A stretch of 64,000 nt of DNA from Sphingopyxis sp. YF1 (GCF_022701295.1 NZ_CP033204.1:4244501-4308500), one strand, 5' to 3'. Positions 33,965-42,939 are shown, numbered from the stretch's first letter. Translations and numbers: made by a program. The notes: generated by a model not told the origin, from the sequence alone.

Positions 33965-35113
33965 CTAGCGTTCGAGGATCGCCACCGCCGACAGGCCGGG
34001 CGCGCCATAGACATGAGAATAGCCGACCCGCGGGCGGTTCGGCACCTGCCGTTCGCCGCCGCGGCCGCGGAGCTGCACGGTGTTTTCGTAAACCTGCCGG
34101 AGGCCGGAGGCGCCGATCGGTTCGCCGCACGCAAGGCAGCCGCCATCGGTGTTGATCGGCATCCTGCCGCCGATCTCGCTCCATCCTTCGGCGAGCCATT
34201 GTTCCTGCTCCCCGTCGGCGCAGAAGCCGTTTTCGGCCATGTGCATGATTTCGGCGCCGCTTTCGGTGTCCTGCAATTGCGCGACCGAGACGTCCTCGGG
34301 GCCGATGCCCGCCATTTCGAAGGCGGCCTTGCTGGCGATCTGGGTCGGCTTGCCGCCGCCATTGACGCTGATCGACGGCGCGAACACCTCGAACGATCCC
34401 TCGGGGCGGGTGCGGAAGGCGACGCTGGCGATGCGCACCGCGTCGGCGCCGAGTTCGCGGACCTTTTTGCCGCTCGCGAGGATCAGCGCGACCGCGCCCT
34501 CGGCGGGTGAGCAGAACATATATTTGGTCAGCGGATCGTTGACCATCGGCGCGTTCAGGATCGTGTCGAGATCGACCGGCGAACGCCGCCAGGCGTGGTC
34601 GCACAGCGTGCCGTTGCGAAACGCCTTTTCGGCGACGAGACCCAGAGTCCGCCGGCTGATCCCGTGGAGCGCCATGTAGCGCTGGATCTTGAGCGCGAAG
34701 AATTGCGTCGTCAGCATCATGCCCGTCTCGCCGTACCATTCGGGAAGGCCGTAATCGGACGGTTTGGCGTTGAAGGCGCCGCGCGGATGCTTGTCGAAGC
34801 CGACGGCGAGCGCGATGTCGCAAGCCCCGGCCGCGATCGCGTTGCGCGCCGCGGTCAGCGCGCTGCCGCCGGTCGCACAGCCGTTGGCGACGTTGATGAA
34901 GGGCACGCTCGTCAGCCCGAGCTCGTTGACCATGATGTCGGCGGAGCCGGCGGCAGCCGATCCACCATAGGCGAATTCGACGTCGCTCCATGCGACGCCC
35001 GCGTCGGCCAGCGCTTCGCGCACGGCATAGACGCCCTGATCGCGGCCCGAACGGCTGTCGGTACGGCCGAAGGGATGGATGCCCGCGCCGATGATATAGA
35101 CGTCGTCACTCAT
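33965..35113 (-). CDS. Thiolase-fold enzyme, lipid-transfer/Ltp2-like with altered active site
   Basis: A 382-residue protein of the thiolase superfamily, SCP-x/Ltp branch. A nucleophile-position Cys is present (C79 in 'NGCATGGSAL'). The usual GHPxGxTG motif reads 'GEPIGASG', so the catalytic His is Glu at 331. The C-terminal CxG-type loop reads 'VYGAPG', with Tyr 369 instead of Cys. Such changes are expected for retro-aldolases of the Ltp2/Sal type rather than true thiolases (inference). It is ATGA-coupled to a DUF35 protein, the known partner of those aldolases. Likely role: splitting off a two- or three-carbon unit from a polycyclic side chain. Confidence 0.85.
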   Translation of the reverse strand: MSDDVYIIGAGIHPFGRTDSRSGRDQGVYAVREALADAGVAWSDVEFAYGGSAAAGSADIMVNELGLTSVPFINVANGCATGGSALTAARNAIAAGACDIALAVGFDKHPRGAFNAKPSDYGLPEWYGETGMMLTTQFFALKIQRYMALHGISRRTLGLVAEKAFRNGTLCDHAWRRSPVDLDTILNAPMVNDPLTKYMFCSPAEGAVALILASGKKVRELGADAVRIASVAFRTRPEGSFEVFAPSISVNGGGKPTQIASKAAFEMAGIGPEDVSVAQLQDTESGAEIMHMAENGFCADGEQEQWLAEGWSEIGGRMPINTDGGCLACGEPIGASGLRQVYENTVQLRGRGGERQVPNRPRVGYSHVYGAPGLSAVAILER

Positions 35114-35502
35114 GGCTGGCGCTCCGGACGAAAGGCATAGGTCGATCGGTGGTCGTCGAAGGCGACGACGACAAATTCCATCGGCATTCCGATCACAAGG
35201 TCGGCGGCGGTCGCATCGGCGATCCGCGTCTCGACGATCACCTCGCCGGGCAGCTCGACATAGCCGATCAGGAAGGGCTGGAAGGGCTGCGGGCCGCTGT
35301 ACGGTTCCTTGGGTTCGAAGCCCTGCGTCGTCCACGACCAGAGCGTGCCGCGACGCGACAATGCGACGGGTTCGACCAGCGCGGCGGCGTCGCCTTCGGG
35401 AACGGGAAAGACGATCTCGCCGTCGGCGCGCCGTCCCCCGATCAGCCGCGGTTCGGGATCGTCGGTCCACAGGCCGGGTGCGATGGGGGCGAGGGTGCTC
35501 AT
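35110..35502 (-). CDS. DUF35 OB-fold protein lacking the zinc ribbon cysteines
   Basis: A 130-residue partner-type subunit. The C-terminal OB-fold region is recognisable ('GTLWSWTTQGF', 'PFLIGYVELPGEVIVETRI'). The N-terminal part keeps the rubredoxin-like outline ('LIGGRRADGEIVFPVPEGDA'), but the four cysteines that bind zinc in other DUF35 proteins are absent; the chain has no cysteine at all. DUF35 proteins bind and activate thiolase-fold aldolases. Overlaps by 4 bp with both neighbours place it between the shorter acyl-CoA dehydrogenase and the thiolase-fold gene. Confidence 0.82.
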   Translation of the reverse strand: MSTLAPIAPGLWTDDPEPRLIGGRRADGEIVFPVPEGDAAALVEPVALSRRGTLWSWTTQGFEPKEPYSGPQPFQPFLIGYVELPGEVIVETRIADATAADLVIGMPMEFVVVAFDDHRSTYAFRPERQP

Positions 35503-36560
35503 GCCGCCCTCGCATAGCTGCGCAGGCAATGGTCCTGATCGCCGAAAAGCTTGTCGAGCAGCATGACGCGCTTCAGCGCATGGCCGATCGCGAGCTCGTC
35601 GGTCTGGCCCATGCCGCCGTGCATCTGTACCGCCTCCAGCCCGATGCGTGCCGCGGCTTCGCCGACGAAGGCCTTGGCGCCCGCAGCAATCCGGGGCCAG
35701 TTCGCATCGTCGGTTGTCGGGTCGAGCATTGCGGTGCGCAGCACCATCGACCGCGCCTGTTCGAGCGCGGCGTAACATTCGACGAGCCGGTGCTGGAGCG
35801 CCTGGAAACTGCCGATCGCGGCGCCGAACTGCTGGCGTTCGCCGACATAGGCGAGGGTGTCGTCGAACATCGTCTGTGCGAGTCCGACCATTTCTGCGGC
35901 GGCGAGCGTGCGGACGTCGCCGATGACGCGCCGGAATTTGGCGTCTGGCAGGTCGAAGATTTCGGCGAGCGTGCGGAGCAGGTCCACGGTGGAGGCATTC
36001 GAGCCGTCGATGACGGGATAGTCCTGCCGCACGATGCCGGCAGCGCTTTTCTCGACCTTGGCGAGTTTGTCGCCAGCGGCGGTGACGAGCACTATGTCGG
36101 CAAGCGGAGCGCCGAGGACGAAGGTCTTGGCGCCCGCGACCTGATTGGCCTCGGTCTTGGTACCGATGGCTTCGGTTTCGTAGCGGCGTCCGGGTTCGGC
36201 GAAGGCGACCGCTGCGAACTGCGTCCCGGTGGCCAGTTCGCCGACCAGGGCGCCATCGCCCGCCGCTGCGGCGAGCCGGATCGGCAGCACGCCATTTTCG
36301 AGCCACGGGTCGATCGCGAGTCCCTTGCCGAGCGCTTCGGCGACGAGTGCAAGGTCGACCATCGTGCCGCCCATGCCGCCCATCGTTTCCGGCGCGGCGA
36401 GCGCGAGCAGGCCGAGATCGGCGACGTCCCGCCAGCGCGCGCGCGAATAACCGCCCTCGGTCCGCCGCATTGCATGCCGCGCGGCAATGTCGACCGGACC
36501 CAGAAAGCGCCCGATCGTGTCGCGCGTCAGCTGCTGGCCTTCGTCGAGGTCGAAATTCAT
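35499..36560 (-). CDS. Acyl-CoA dehydrogenase, shorter partner
   Basis: A 353-residue member of the acyl-CoA dehydrogenase family, shorter and more diverged than the 402-residue homologue of the same operon. It starts 'MNFDLDEGQQLTRDTIGRFL', has 'RQQFGAAIGSFQALQHRLVE' and ends 'MHGGMGQTDELAIGHALKR'. The flavin-contacting segment of the middle domain is degenerate. In heterotetrameric steroid dehydrogenases one subunit has lost part of the active site in this way; a similar arrangement is inferred here. It overlaps the P450 stop and the DUF35 start by 4 bp each. Confidence 0.88.
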   Translation of the reverse strand: MNFDLDEGQQLTRDTIGRFLGPVDIAARHAMRRTEGGYSRARWRDVADLGLLALAAPETMGGMGGTMVDLALVAEALGKGLAIDPWLENGVLPIRLAAAAGDGALVGELATGTQFAAVAFAEPGRRYETEAIGTKTEANQVAGAKTFVLGAPLADIVLVTAAGDKLAKVEKSAAGIVRQDYPVIDGSNASTVDLLRTLAEIFDLPDAKFRRVIGDVRTLAAAEMVGLAQTMFDDTLAYVGERQQFGAAIGSFQALQHRLVECYAALEQARSMVLRTAMLDPTTDDANWPRIAAGAKAFVGEAAARIGLEAVQMHGGMGQTDELAIGHALKRVMLLDKLFGDQDHCLRSYARAA

Positions 36561-37801
36561 GCCCGCCGCCCGAAGCTGATGGGCAGCGTGGTGAGCCCGC
36601 GCAGCAGCATGTTCGGCGGCCAGCTCGGCACATGTCCCTCGGCGACGCGGAAATCGGTCAGGCGCTTCAGCAGTTCCGTATAGGCGACCGCCATTTCCTT
36701 GCGGCTCAGCATGTTGCCGACACACATATGGATGCCCTTGCCAAAGGCGAGGTGGCTGCGCGCATTGGCGCGCTCGATGTCGAACCGGTCGGGATCGGGA
36801 TATTTGGTCGGATCGCGGTTTGCCGCGGCATAGCGCAGCTGCACCATGGCACCCCTGGGAATTTTGACCCCGCCGAGTTCGGCGTCCTTCAGCACCATGC
36901 GCCACATGCCCGCGGTCGGGCTTTCGATGCGCAGAACCTCTTCGACGAGGTTGATGATCGCGCGCTCATTGCCCTCGTCGGCGGCGGCGACGGCCTTGGC
37001 CATCTGGTCGGGGTTTTCGATCAGCTGGAGCAGCCCGCCGGCGAGCGCCGAAGTCGTCGTTTCGTTCCCCGCGACCATCAGTTGCTGCATGATCGACAGG
37101 ATCTCGGCATCCTCGAGCGGGCGTTCGCCGTCGACTTCGGCATGGACGAGGTCGGAGAGCAGGTCGTCGGTGCGGTTCGCGCGGCGTTCGTCGATCTTGG
37201 CCTTCATATAATGCTGGAACTCGACGACCTCGCGCGCGCATTCGAGTTCGCGTTCCTTGGGGATCATGCGCCCGAGCCGGTCGACGAAGGCGTCGGACCA
37301 GCGCTTCACGCGATCGAGGTCGTTCTCCATGCCGATCTGGCTCGCGATCATCGCGACGGGCAGCGGGATGCCGAAATCGCGGACGAAGTCGGCCTCGCCT
37401 TTTGCGGCCATTTTTTCGATCAGGTCGATCACGACCCCCCGCATCTCCTCCTCGATCGCGGCGACGCGCTTCATCGAGAAGGCGAGGTTGACGAGCTTGC
37501 GAAAGCGCGTGTGGACCGGCGGGTCGGCGGTGAGCAAAGTGTCGACCTGCGGCCACCCCCCGGACAGGATCGCGGCGACGTCGCCGTCCTCGGCCATCGC
37601 GCCCGACAATGTGCCCTGGAAATTGTTCGAGAAAGTCTCGACCTCACCGGTCGCCTGCGCACAAAGGTCATAGGAGAGGACGAGGAACATTCCCTCGGAC
37701 AGTTGGACGACGGGGCTTTTCGCCATCCAGGCGCGATAATAGTCGAACGGGTCGGCGATGACCTGCGGGTCGAAAAAACTGCCTGCGGCGATAGTGTTCA
37801 C
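36557..37801 (-). CDS. Cytochrome P450
   Basis: A soluble bacterial P450 of 414 residues, expected to hydroxylate a hydrophobic substrate with electrons from a ferredoxin. The haem-binding motif is F353-x2-G-x-H-x-C360-x-G ('FGKGIHMCVG'). The oxygen-activating I-helix has 'AGNETTT' (244-250), and the E-x-x-R motif and 'ADPPVHTRFRKLVN' are intact. The start is GTG after 'gggaagaggcgc'. No ferredoxin or ferredoxin reductase is encoded in the window. A 75-bp gap upstream could hold an internal promoter. The four genes downstream are all coupled to it by overlaps or very short gaps. Confidence 0.95.
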   Translation of the reverse strand: MNTIAAGSFFDPQVIADPFDYYRAWMAKSPVVQLSEGMFLVLSYDLCAQATGEVETFSNNFQGTLSGAMAEDGDVAAILSGGWPQVDTLLTADPPVHTRFRKLVNLAFSMKRVAAIEEEMRGVVIDLIEKMAAKGEADFVRDFGIPLPVAMIASQIGMENDLDRVKRWSDAFVDRLGRMIPKERELECAREVVEFQHYMKAKIDERRANRTDDLLSDLVHAEVDGERPLEDAEILSIMQQLMVAGNETTTSALAGGLLQLIENPDQMAKAVAAADEGNERAIINLVEEVLRIESPTAGMWRMVLKDAELGGVKIPRGAMVQLRYAAANRDPTKYPDPDRFDIERANARSHLAFGKGIHMCVGNMLSRKEMAVAYTELLKRLTDFRVAEGHVPSWPPNMLLRGLTTLPISFGRRA

Positions 37802-37876
37802 GCGCCTCTTCCCTCGATCTTCTCTTTATACGCGCAACTATATGCAGCGGCTCCCGGCACGCGATGCACACTTTCG

Positions 37877-38665
37877 TTAGGCGCGTGGCGGGGCCGCGGC
37901 GACATGGTCGAGCGCGTTGGCGATCAGACGGCGGATGTTCGGGTCGGCGTAGGTCGCCGGGCCGTCGCCCGGCTGGAGATAGACGAGGCGTCCGGCGCCG
38001 ACGGGTTTTTCCCACGCGATCAGGTCGCTTTCGGGGCGATGCGCCCAACCGTCATTGCTGAACATCCGTCCCGCGACAGCCTGCGCCGCCGAATAGAAAT
38101 TGTCGCGGACGAAGGCGTGATCAGCGCGGAGGAGAGGGGTCACGGCGCCCCATATCGGTGCCAGATAGAGTTCGTCACAGAGTGGAAAGCGCGAAGGCAG
38201 ACCAGCCGTCACCGGATGTGTGGGGTCGAGTATGACGGCATCGTAGCGGACGTCGTGACGATAGCCCGAGTCGAGATGGGTCTCACCGTTCGCGACGCCT
38301 GGCGCATAGAGGAAGCGCCCGCCGAGCATGTCGGCCCATTCGGGCCATTCGGCCCAGCCGGCGATCGCATGGTGCATCGCGACCGCGCCGCCGCCGCGCG
38401 CGAAAAAGTCGGTGATCGCGCGGCGATAGGTGAAGGACGGAGGGCGTGTTGCGGCCCGCCCGTCACCGAAGCTGTAGCCGGGCATGTCGTAGAAGAGGAT
38501 CGCGTCGGCACCGGTCGCGGCGCCTGCGGCGACCGCCGTTTCGGCTTCGGGATGGATCAAGTGGGTGATCGTCCAGCCATCGAGACTTTCAAGCAGTTCG
38601 GTAAAGGGGGCGGCCTCGAAGGGATGGCCGCCTGACAGGACGAGAAGGCTGCGCGACCCGGTCAT
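37877..38665 (-). CDS. ThuA-domain protein (first)
   Basis: A 262-residue protein filled by a ThuA-like domain, a class I glutamine-amidotransferase-like fold. Hallmarks are 'LLVLSGGHPFEAAPF', 'ADAILFYDMPGYSF' and 'FFARGGGAVAMHHAIAGW', where the His-His after 'GGAVAM' is typical. The Cys-His-Glu triad of true amidotransferases is not evident. ThuA proteins occur in sugar catabolism and have been linked to keto-sugar processing; the role in a P450/acyl-CoA operon is unknown. ATGA overlap with the upstream reductase. A second, distantly similar ThuA protein lies at 52998. Confidence 0.82.
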   Translation of the reverse strand: MTGSRSLLVLSGGHPFEAAPFTELLESLDGWTITHLIHPEAETAVAAGAATGADAILFYDMPGYSFGDGRAATRPPSFTYRRAITDFFARGGGAVAMHHAIAGWAEWPEWADMLGGRFLYAPGVANGETHLDSGYRHDVRYDAVILDPTHPVTAGLPSRFPLCDELYLAPIWGAVTPLLRADHAFVRDNFYSAAQAVAGRMFSNDGWAHRPESDLIAWEKPVGAGRLVYLQPGDGPATYADPNIRRLIANALDHVAAAPPRA

Positions 38666-39678
38666 GCGATCTTCAGTATCATTTTGCCCTGATTGCTTCC
38701 GGCAAACAGGCGCATGAAGGCGTCGAAGCTGTTTTCGAGGCCTTCGTCGATATGTTCGTCAGCGACGAGTTCGCCCTGTTGCAGCCAGCCCGCCATTTCG
38801 GCTCCTCCCTCTGAAAAACGCGCAATATAGTCGGCGACGAGCAGACCCCGGATCGAGGCGCGATGCACGATCAATTGCCAGATGTTGCGCGCGCCGATCT
38901 TTTCGACGCTGTTATACTCGCTGATCAGCCCGCACAGTCCGACTCGCGCGCCGTGTCGCAGATTGTTGAGGCCCGCGTCGAGGATGTCGCCACCGACATT
39001 TTCGAAGATGATATCGACCCCGTCGGGGGCTTCGGCGCGGATCGCGTCGGTCAGCGCCGCAAGGTCCTTGCCGCGATAGTCGATCGCGGCGTCGAAGCCG
39101 TAGCGATCGATCAGCCTGGCGCACTTCTCGGGTCCGCCCGCGATGCCGATGACCTTGCTCGCGCCCTTGATCTTGGCAATCTGCCCGACGAGCGAGCCGA
39201 CCGCGCCCGCCGCGCCGGTGACGAGCACGATATCGCCGGGTTTGGGTTCGCAGACGTCGATATAGCCGAAATAGGCGGTCATCCCGACCGCGCCCAGAAC
39301 TGACAGATAGTTGGTGACCGATGGCACGAGGCTCGCATCGATCACCTGGGTAAAGCCGCCCGCGACGCCGACCGAATAATCCTCGATCGCGTTGAGGCCG
39401 AGCACCCATTGGCCGGGTGCGAAACCCTCGGCCCGGCTCGCTTCGACGACGCCCACCGTCGTCGCGCGCACCGGCGTGCCGAGCGGGATCGGCGGCATAT
39501 AGCTCGGCGCATCGTCCATCCAGCCGCGGATCGCGGGGTCGAGCGAGGCATAATGGTTGCGGATCAGGAATTCGCCGTCTGCGAGTTCGGGCGTTGCTTC
39601 GGTCACGAGCGAGAAATCTTCCCGTACGGGTTCGCCATCGGGCCGGCGGACGAGCAGGAAGCGGCGGTTGTCGGGCAT
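38662..39678 (-). CDS. NADP-dependent MDR oxidoreductase (first)
   Basis: A 338-residue zinc-free medium-chain reductase of the leukotriene B4 dehydrogenase / 2-alkenal reductase type, expected to reduce an activated carbon-carbon double bond with NADPH. The N-terminal GroES-like domain ('NHYASLDPAIRGWMDD') is followed by the Rossmann domain with 'VTGAAGAVGSLVGQIAKIKG' and 'DIIFENVGGDILDAG', both family signatures. It lies 9 bp after the molybdoenzyme and overlaps the ThuA gene by 4 bp. A paralogue at 41930 starts the divergent operon. Confidence 0.9.
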   Translation of the reverse strand: MPDNRRFLLVRRPDGEPVREDFSLVTEATPELADGEFLIRNHYASLDPAIRGWMDDAPSYMPPIPLGTPVRATTVGVVEASRAEGFAPGQWVLGLNAIEDYSVGVAGGFTQVIDASLVPSVTNYLSVLGAVGMTAYFGYIDVCEPKPGDIVLVTGAAGAVGSLVGQIAKIKGASKVIGIAGGPEKCARLIDRYGFDAAIDYRGKDLAALTDAIRAEAPDGVDIIFENVGGDILDAGLNNLRHGARVGLCGLISEYNSVEKIGARNIWQLIVHRASIRGLLVADYIARFSEGGAEMAGWLQQGELVADEHIDEGLENSFDAFMRLFAGSNQGKMILKIA

Positions 39679-39687
39679 GAAAACTCC

Positions 39688-41811
39688 TCAGGCGGGAACG
39701 ATGGAGACCGGGATCGCGCTTTGCAGCGACTGGCCGGTGATGGTGTCGTAGCGGGCGCTTTCGCTGACGAGGCGGTTGGTCGAGACGCCATGCTCATGGA
39801 CGCCGTCGGGACCGATGTCGGGGCCGCCGAAGGCATGCGCCATCGACACGACGCCGGGGCGCATATTCTCCGCCGCGCGCGCGACCGCGACGACCTCGCC
39901 TGCCGCCGAACGGATGCGCACGGTGTCGCCGTCGCTGCATGGGATGCGCGCGAGATCGTCGGGATGCAGGAACGCCGGGTTAGTCGTGCGCCTGGCGCGC
40001 AGCGCGGGCAGATTCTGTCCGGTCGAATTGAAGCGGTGGCGGCTGCGGCGCGACACCATGCGCCAGGGGAAGTCGGGCGTCGGCTGGTCGGCATCGGCAT
40101 AGGCGATGAGCTGGTCGGGCATCCTGCCCGCCGTCAGGTCGAAACGGCCGGGCGCATCGGGATCGCCCGCCTCGACCACCGGGTGGAGGTCGGCATAGAT
40201 CACCGCCTTGCCGTCGACCGTATCGCGGCGCACCTTGCTTGGCAGGGCCGCGCAGCCCGCGACCATCAGGTCGAGGAAGGCCTCCTTGGTGGGGCGTTCA
40301 TCCATCGGGCAGGCGCCGCCCGCGAGCGGCAGGCCGGTGCCGAGACGGTGCGCAAGTTCCCAGAGCATCTCCCACTCCTCGAGCAGCCCTGCGGGCGCGT
40401 CGATCATCGCCTCGGTATAGCGGGCATAGGGGATTTCGTACCACCATTCGCTGAGGTTGCTGATGTCCTCGCGTTCGAGGCACATCTTCGGCGCGAGGAT
40501 GTAATCGGCGCGCTTTGCGGTCGCCGACGCGGCGTTGACGTCGATCGAGACGAGCAACTCGAGACCGTCGATCGCGCGCGTCATCTTGTCCTGGTCGGGG
40601 AAGGCGACCACCGGATTGCCGCCGATCACGATCAGCGCGCGCACCTGCCCCTCGCCGGGCGTCAGCATCTCGTCGGCGAGGACGTTGCACGGCATCTCCA
40701 TGCCGAGATGCGTCAGCCCGCGGAAACGCGAGGCGGGGAAACCCTCGCCATAAAGCGCCATCGGCGGCGCGACCTGCGCCCGGCGCGGTGTGACGGGGGT
40801 GAAGACGCGCGGGATCGAGCTCAACTCTCCCTCGCGGCAAAAGCGCCCGCAGAGGATGTTGAGCGCCGAGACGAGATATTGGGTGAGCGTGCCGTTGCCC
40901 GCCATCTCGGGCCCGGTGCCCGTCGAGACGACGCCTTTCGTGCCGTTCGCGAACATGCGCGCTGCGGCGACGAGCTGGCTTTCCTCGACCCCCGCGCGCG
41001 CGGCGGCGACGTCGGGGGTGAAGGGCGCGACCGCGCGCTGCAGTTCGTCGAGGCCATCGACATAGCGCTGGACAAAGGCCTTGTCGGTGAGGCCTTCGGC
41101 GAGGATGACGTGGATGATCCCCGCAAGCAGCGCGGGATCCTCGCCCGGCCGCACGGGCAGGTGGATATGCGCGAGCGCCGCGACGTCGCTCTGCCGCGGG
41201 TCGGCGACGATCAGCTTCAGGCCGCCTTCGAGCGCATCGCGCAGGCGGCGCGAGGGCGAGAAGGGCGGCAGCCCGCCCGGCGGACCGTAGTGCGAGACGA
41301 TCGGGTTGTTGCCGATGAAGAAGGCGACGTCGGCATCGGCGAAGCTGTGCATTCCGCCCATCCAGCTGCCGTAGCGCATCGTCGTATAGACTTTCGCGGG
41401 CTGGTCGAGCGTGACCGAGGTGTAGATGTTGCGCGTGCCGAGCCCCTGCGCGAAGGCCATCGCGCTGCCGACCCCGGCGCTGTTCTGGAAGGCGTAGGTG
41501 CCACCATAGACGGCGACGGCGTGCGGTCCATGCTCGGCAACGATCGCGCCGAGCGTTGCCGCGATCTCGTCGAGCGCAGCGTCCGTCGCAATGTCCTCGA
41601 ACGTGCCATCGACGCGCTTCTGCGACACCGTCAGCCGCTGCGGGCCGTGATGCGCCTCGGCGAGCTGGCGACCCTTGATGCAGGTATAGCCGCCGAACAC
41701 CGGGTCGTTGGGGTCGCCCTGCACCTTGGTGACGCGGCCGTCGTCGACCGTGACCAGCATCGCGCAATTGGCATGGCAGAAGCGGCAGAAACTGCGGCGG
41801 ACTTCGGGCAT
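39688..41811 (-). CDS. Molybdopterin (bis-MGD) oxidoreductase with N-terminal 4Fe-4S site
   Basis: A 707-residue enzyme of the DMSO-reductase superfamily. Four cysteines for a 4Fe-4S cluster stand at C9, C12, C16 and C44 ('CRFCHANC', 'YTCIKG'). The molybdopterin domains follow ('GTGPEMAGNGTLTQYLV', 'ALIVIGGNPVVAFPDQ') and a C-terminal dinucleotide-binding domain begins near residue 590. There is no Tat signal, so it should be cytoplasmic, and no partner subunit is encoded beside it. Reaction unknown: hydroxylation, reduction or hydration are all known in the superfamily. It heads the nine-gene operon. Confidence 0.9.
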   Translation of the reverse strand: MPEVRRSFCRFCHANCAMLVTVDDGRVTKVQGDPNDPVFGGYTCIKGRQLAEAHHGPQRLTVSQKRVDGTFEDIATDAALDEIAATLGAIVAEHGPHAVAVYGGTYAFQNSAGVGSAMAFAQGLGTRNIYTSVTLDQPAKVYTTMRYGSWMGGMHSFADADVAFFIGNNPIVSHYGPPGGLPPFSPSRRLRDALEGGLKLIVADPRQSDVAALAHIHLPVRPGEDPALLAGIIHVILAEGLTDKAFVQRYVDGLDELQRAVAPFTPDVAAARAGVEESQLVAAARMFANGTKGVVSTGTGPEMAGNGTLTQYLVSALNILCGRFCREGELSSIPRVFTPVTPRRAQVAPPMALYGEGFPASRFRGLTHLGMEMPCNVLADEMLTPGEGQVRALIVIGGNPVVAFPDQDKMTRAIDGLELLVSIDVNAASATAKRADYILAPKMCLEREDISNLSEWWYEIPYARYTEAMIDAPAGLLEEWEMLWELAHRLGTGLPLAGGACPMDERPTKEAFLDLMVAGCAALPSKVRRDTVDGKAVIYADLHPVVEAGDPDAPGRFDLTAGRMPDQLIAYADADQPTPDFPWRMVSRRSRHRFNSTGQNLPALRARRTTNPAFLHPDDLARIPCSDGDTVRIRSAAGEVVAVARAAENMRPGVVSMAHAFGGPDIGPDGVHEHGVSTNRLVSESARYDTITGQSLQSAIPVSIVPA

Positions 41812-41929
41812 CGTCTCTCTCCCTTGATGACACCCTAGGCCGCGGGCGCTCCCGATCGACTGGCACTTTTGGCGGTGGCTGGCGGCGGGGGGCAGGCGCA
41901 GTTTCGCGGCATCAACAGGGAGAGTATCG

Positions 41930-42928
41930 ATGCCGACATCGCGCCAATGGCTGCTGAACGGACATCCGCGCGGGCGCGGGATCGAGGACGGTGACTTCCG
42001 GCTCGTCGAGACCGAAATCGTCGCGCCGGGCGATGGCGAGTTACTGCTTCGGACGCTCTATCTCGGCTTCGATCCGGCGCAGAAGGGCTGGATGGAGAAT
42101 ATCGCCGACTATGTCGCGCCGATGGCGATCGGCGACGTGATGCGCGGCAGCGCGATCAGCGAAGTCGTCGAGAGCGAGCACCCGGGCTTTGCCGCCGGTG
42201 ACCTCGTCATGGGATCGACCGGCTGGACCGAATGGCATGTGTCGAACGGCGAGGGGCTGGTGAAGATCGACACGCAATTGCCGCCGACTGCGATGCTGTC
42301 GGTGCTGGGAACCACGGGCGTCACCGCTTATTGCGGCCTGTTCAAGGTCGGGCGACCGGTCGCGGGTGATACGGTGCTCGTGTCGGGGGCGGCGGGGGCG
42401 ACGGGATCGGTCGTCGGACAGCTTGCCAGGATTGCCGGATGCAGGGCGGTCGGGATCGCCGGGGGCGAGGACAAGTGCCGCTGGCTCGTCGAGGAGGCGG
42501 GTTACGACGCCGCGATCGACTACAAGGCGGGCGAGGTGCGGCGGCAGATCCGCGAACATTGCCCCGGCGGCGTCAATGTCGTCTTCGATAATGTCGGCGG
42601 CGCGATCCTCAACGACATGCTCGGCGAGATCGCGACCGGCGCGCGCGTCGCGGTGTGCGGCGGGATCAGCCGCTACGAGATGGGGACGCTGCCCGCCGGA
42701 CCGCAGAATTATTTCAACCTGATCTTCCGCCGCGGCTCGATGGCGGGCTTCATCGTGCTCGACTGGGCGAGCGAGTTTCCGGAGATCCGCAAGCGGCTCG
42801 AGGGCTTCGTTCTCGACGGGCGCCTGACCTATCGCGAGGATGTGCAGCACGGGTTCGAGAATGCGCCCGATACGCTGAAGCGCCTGTTCAGCGGGCAGAA
42901 CCGCGGCAAACAACTCTTGAAGCTCTGA
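41930..42928 (+). CDS. NADP-dependent MDR oxidoreductase (second)
   Basis: A 332-residue zinc-free medium-chain reductase, paralogous to the one at 38662. It has 'LYLGFDPAQKGWMENIADYV' in the substrate domain, 'VSGAAGATGSVVGQLARIAG' for cofactor binding and 'NVVFDNVGGAILNDMLGEIA'. It is expected to reduce an enone or enoyl-type bond with NADPH. It starts after 'cagggagag', 118 bp from the divergent molybdoenzyme, and is followed after 11 bp by an SDR. Confidence 0.9.
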   Translation: MPTSRQWLLNGHPRGRGIEDGDFRLVETEIVAPGDGELLLRTLYLGFDPAQKGWMENIADYVAPMAIGDVMRGSAISEVVESEHPGFAAGDLVMGSTGWTEWHVSNGEGLVKIDTQLPPTAMLSVLGTTGVTAYCGLFKVGRPVAGDTVLVSGAAGATGSVVGQLARIAGCRAVGIAGGEDKCRWLVEEAGYDAAIDYKAGEVRRQIREHCPGGVNVVFDNVGGAILNDMLGEIATGARVAVCGGISRYEMGTLPAGPQNYFNLIFRRGSMAGFIVLDWASEFPEIRKRLEGFVLDGRLTYREDVQHGFENAPDTLKRLFSGQNRGKQLLKL

Positions 42929-42939
42929 AGGAGATCGAC

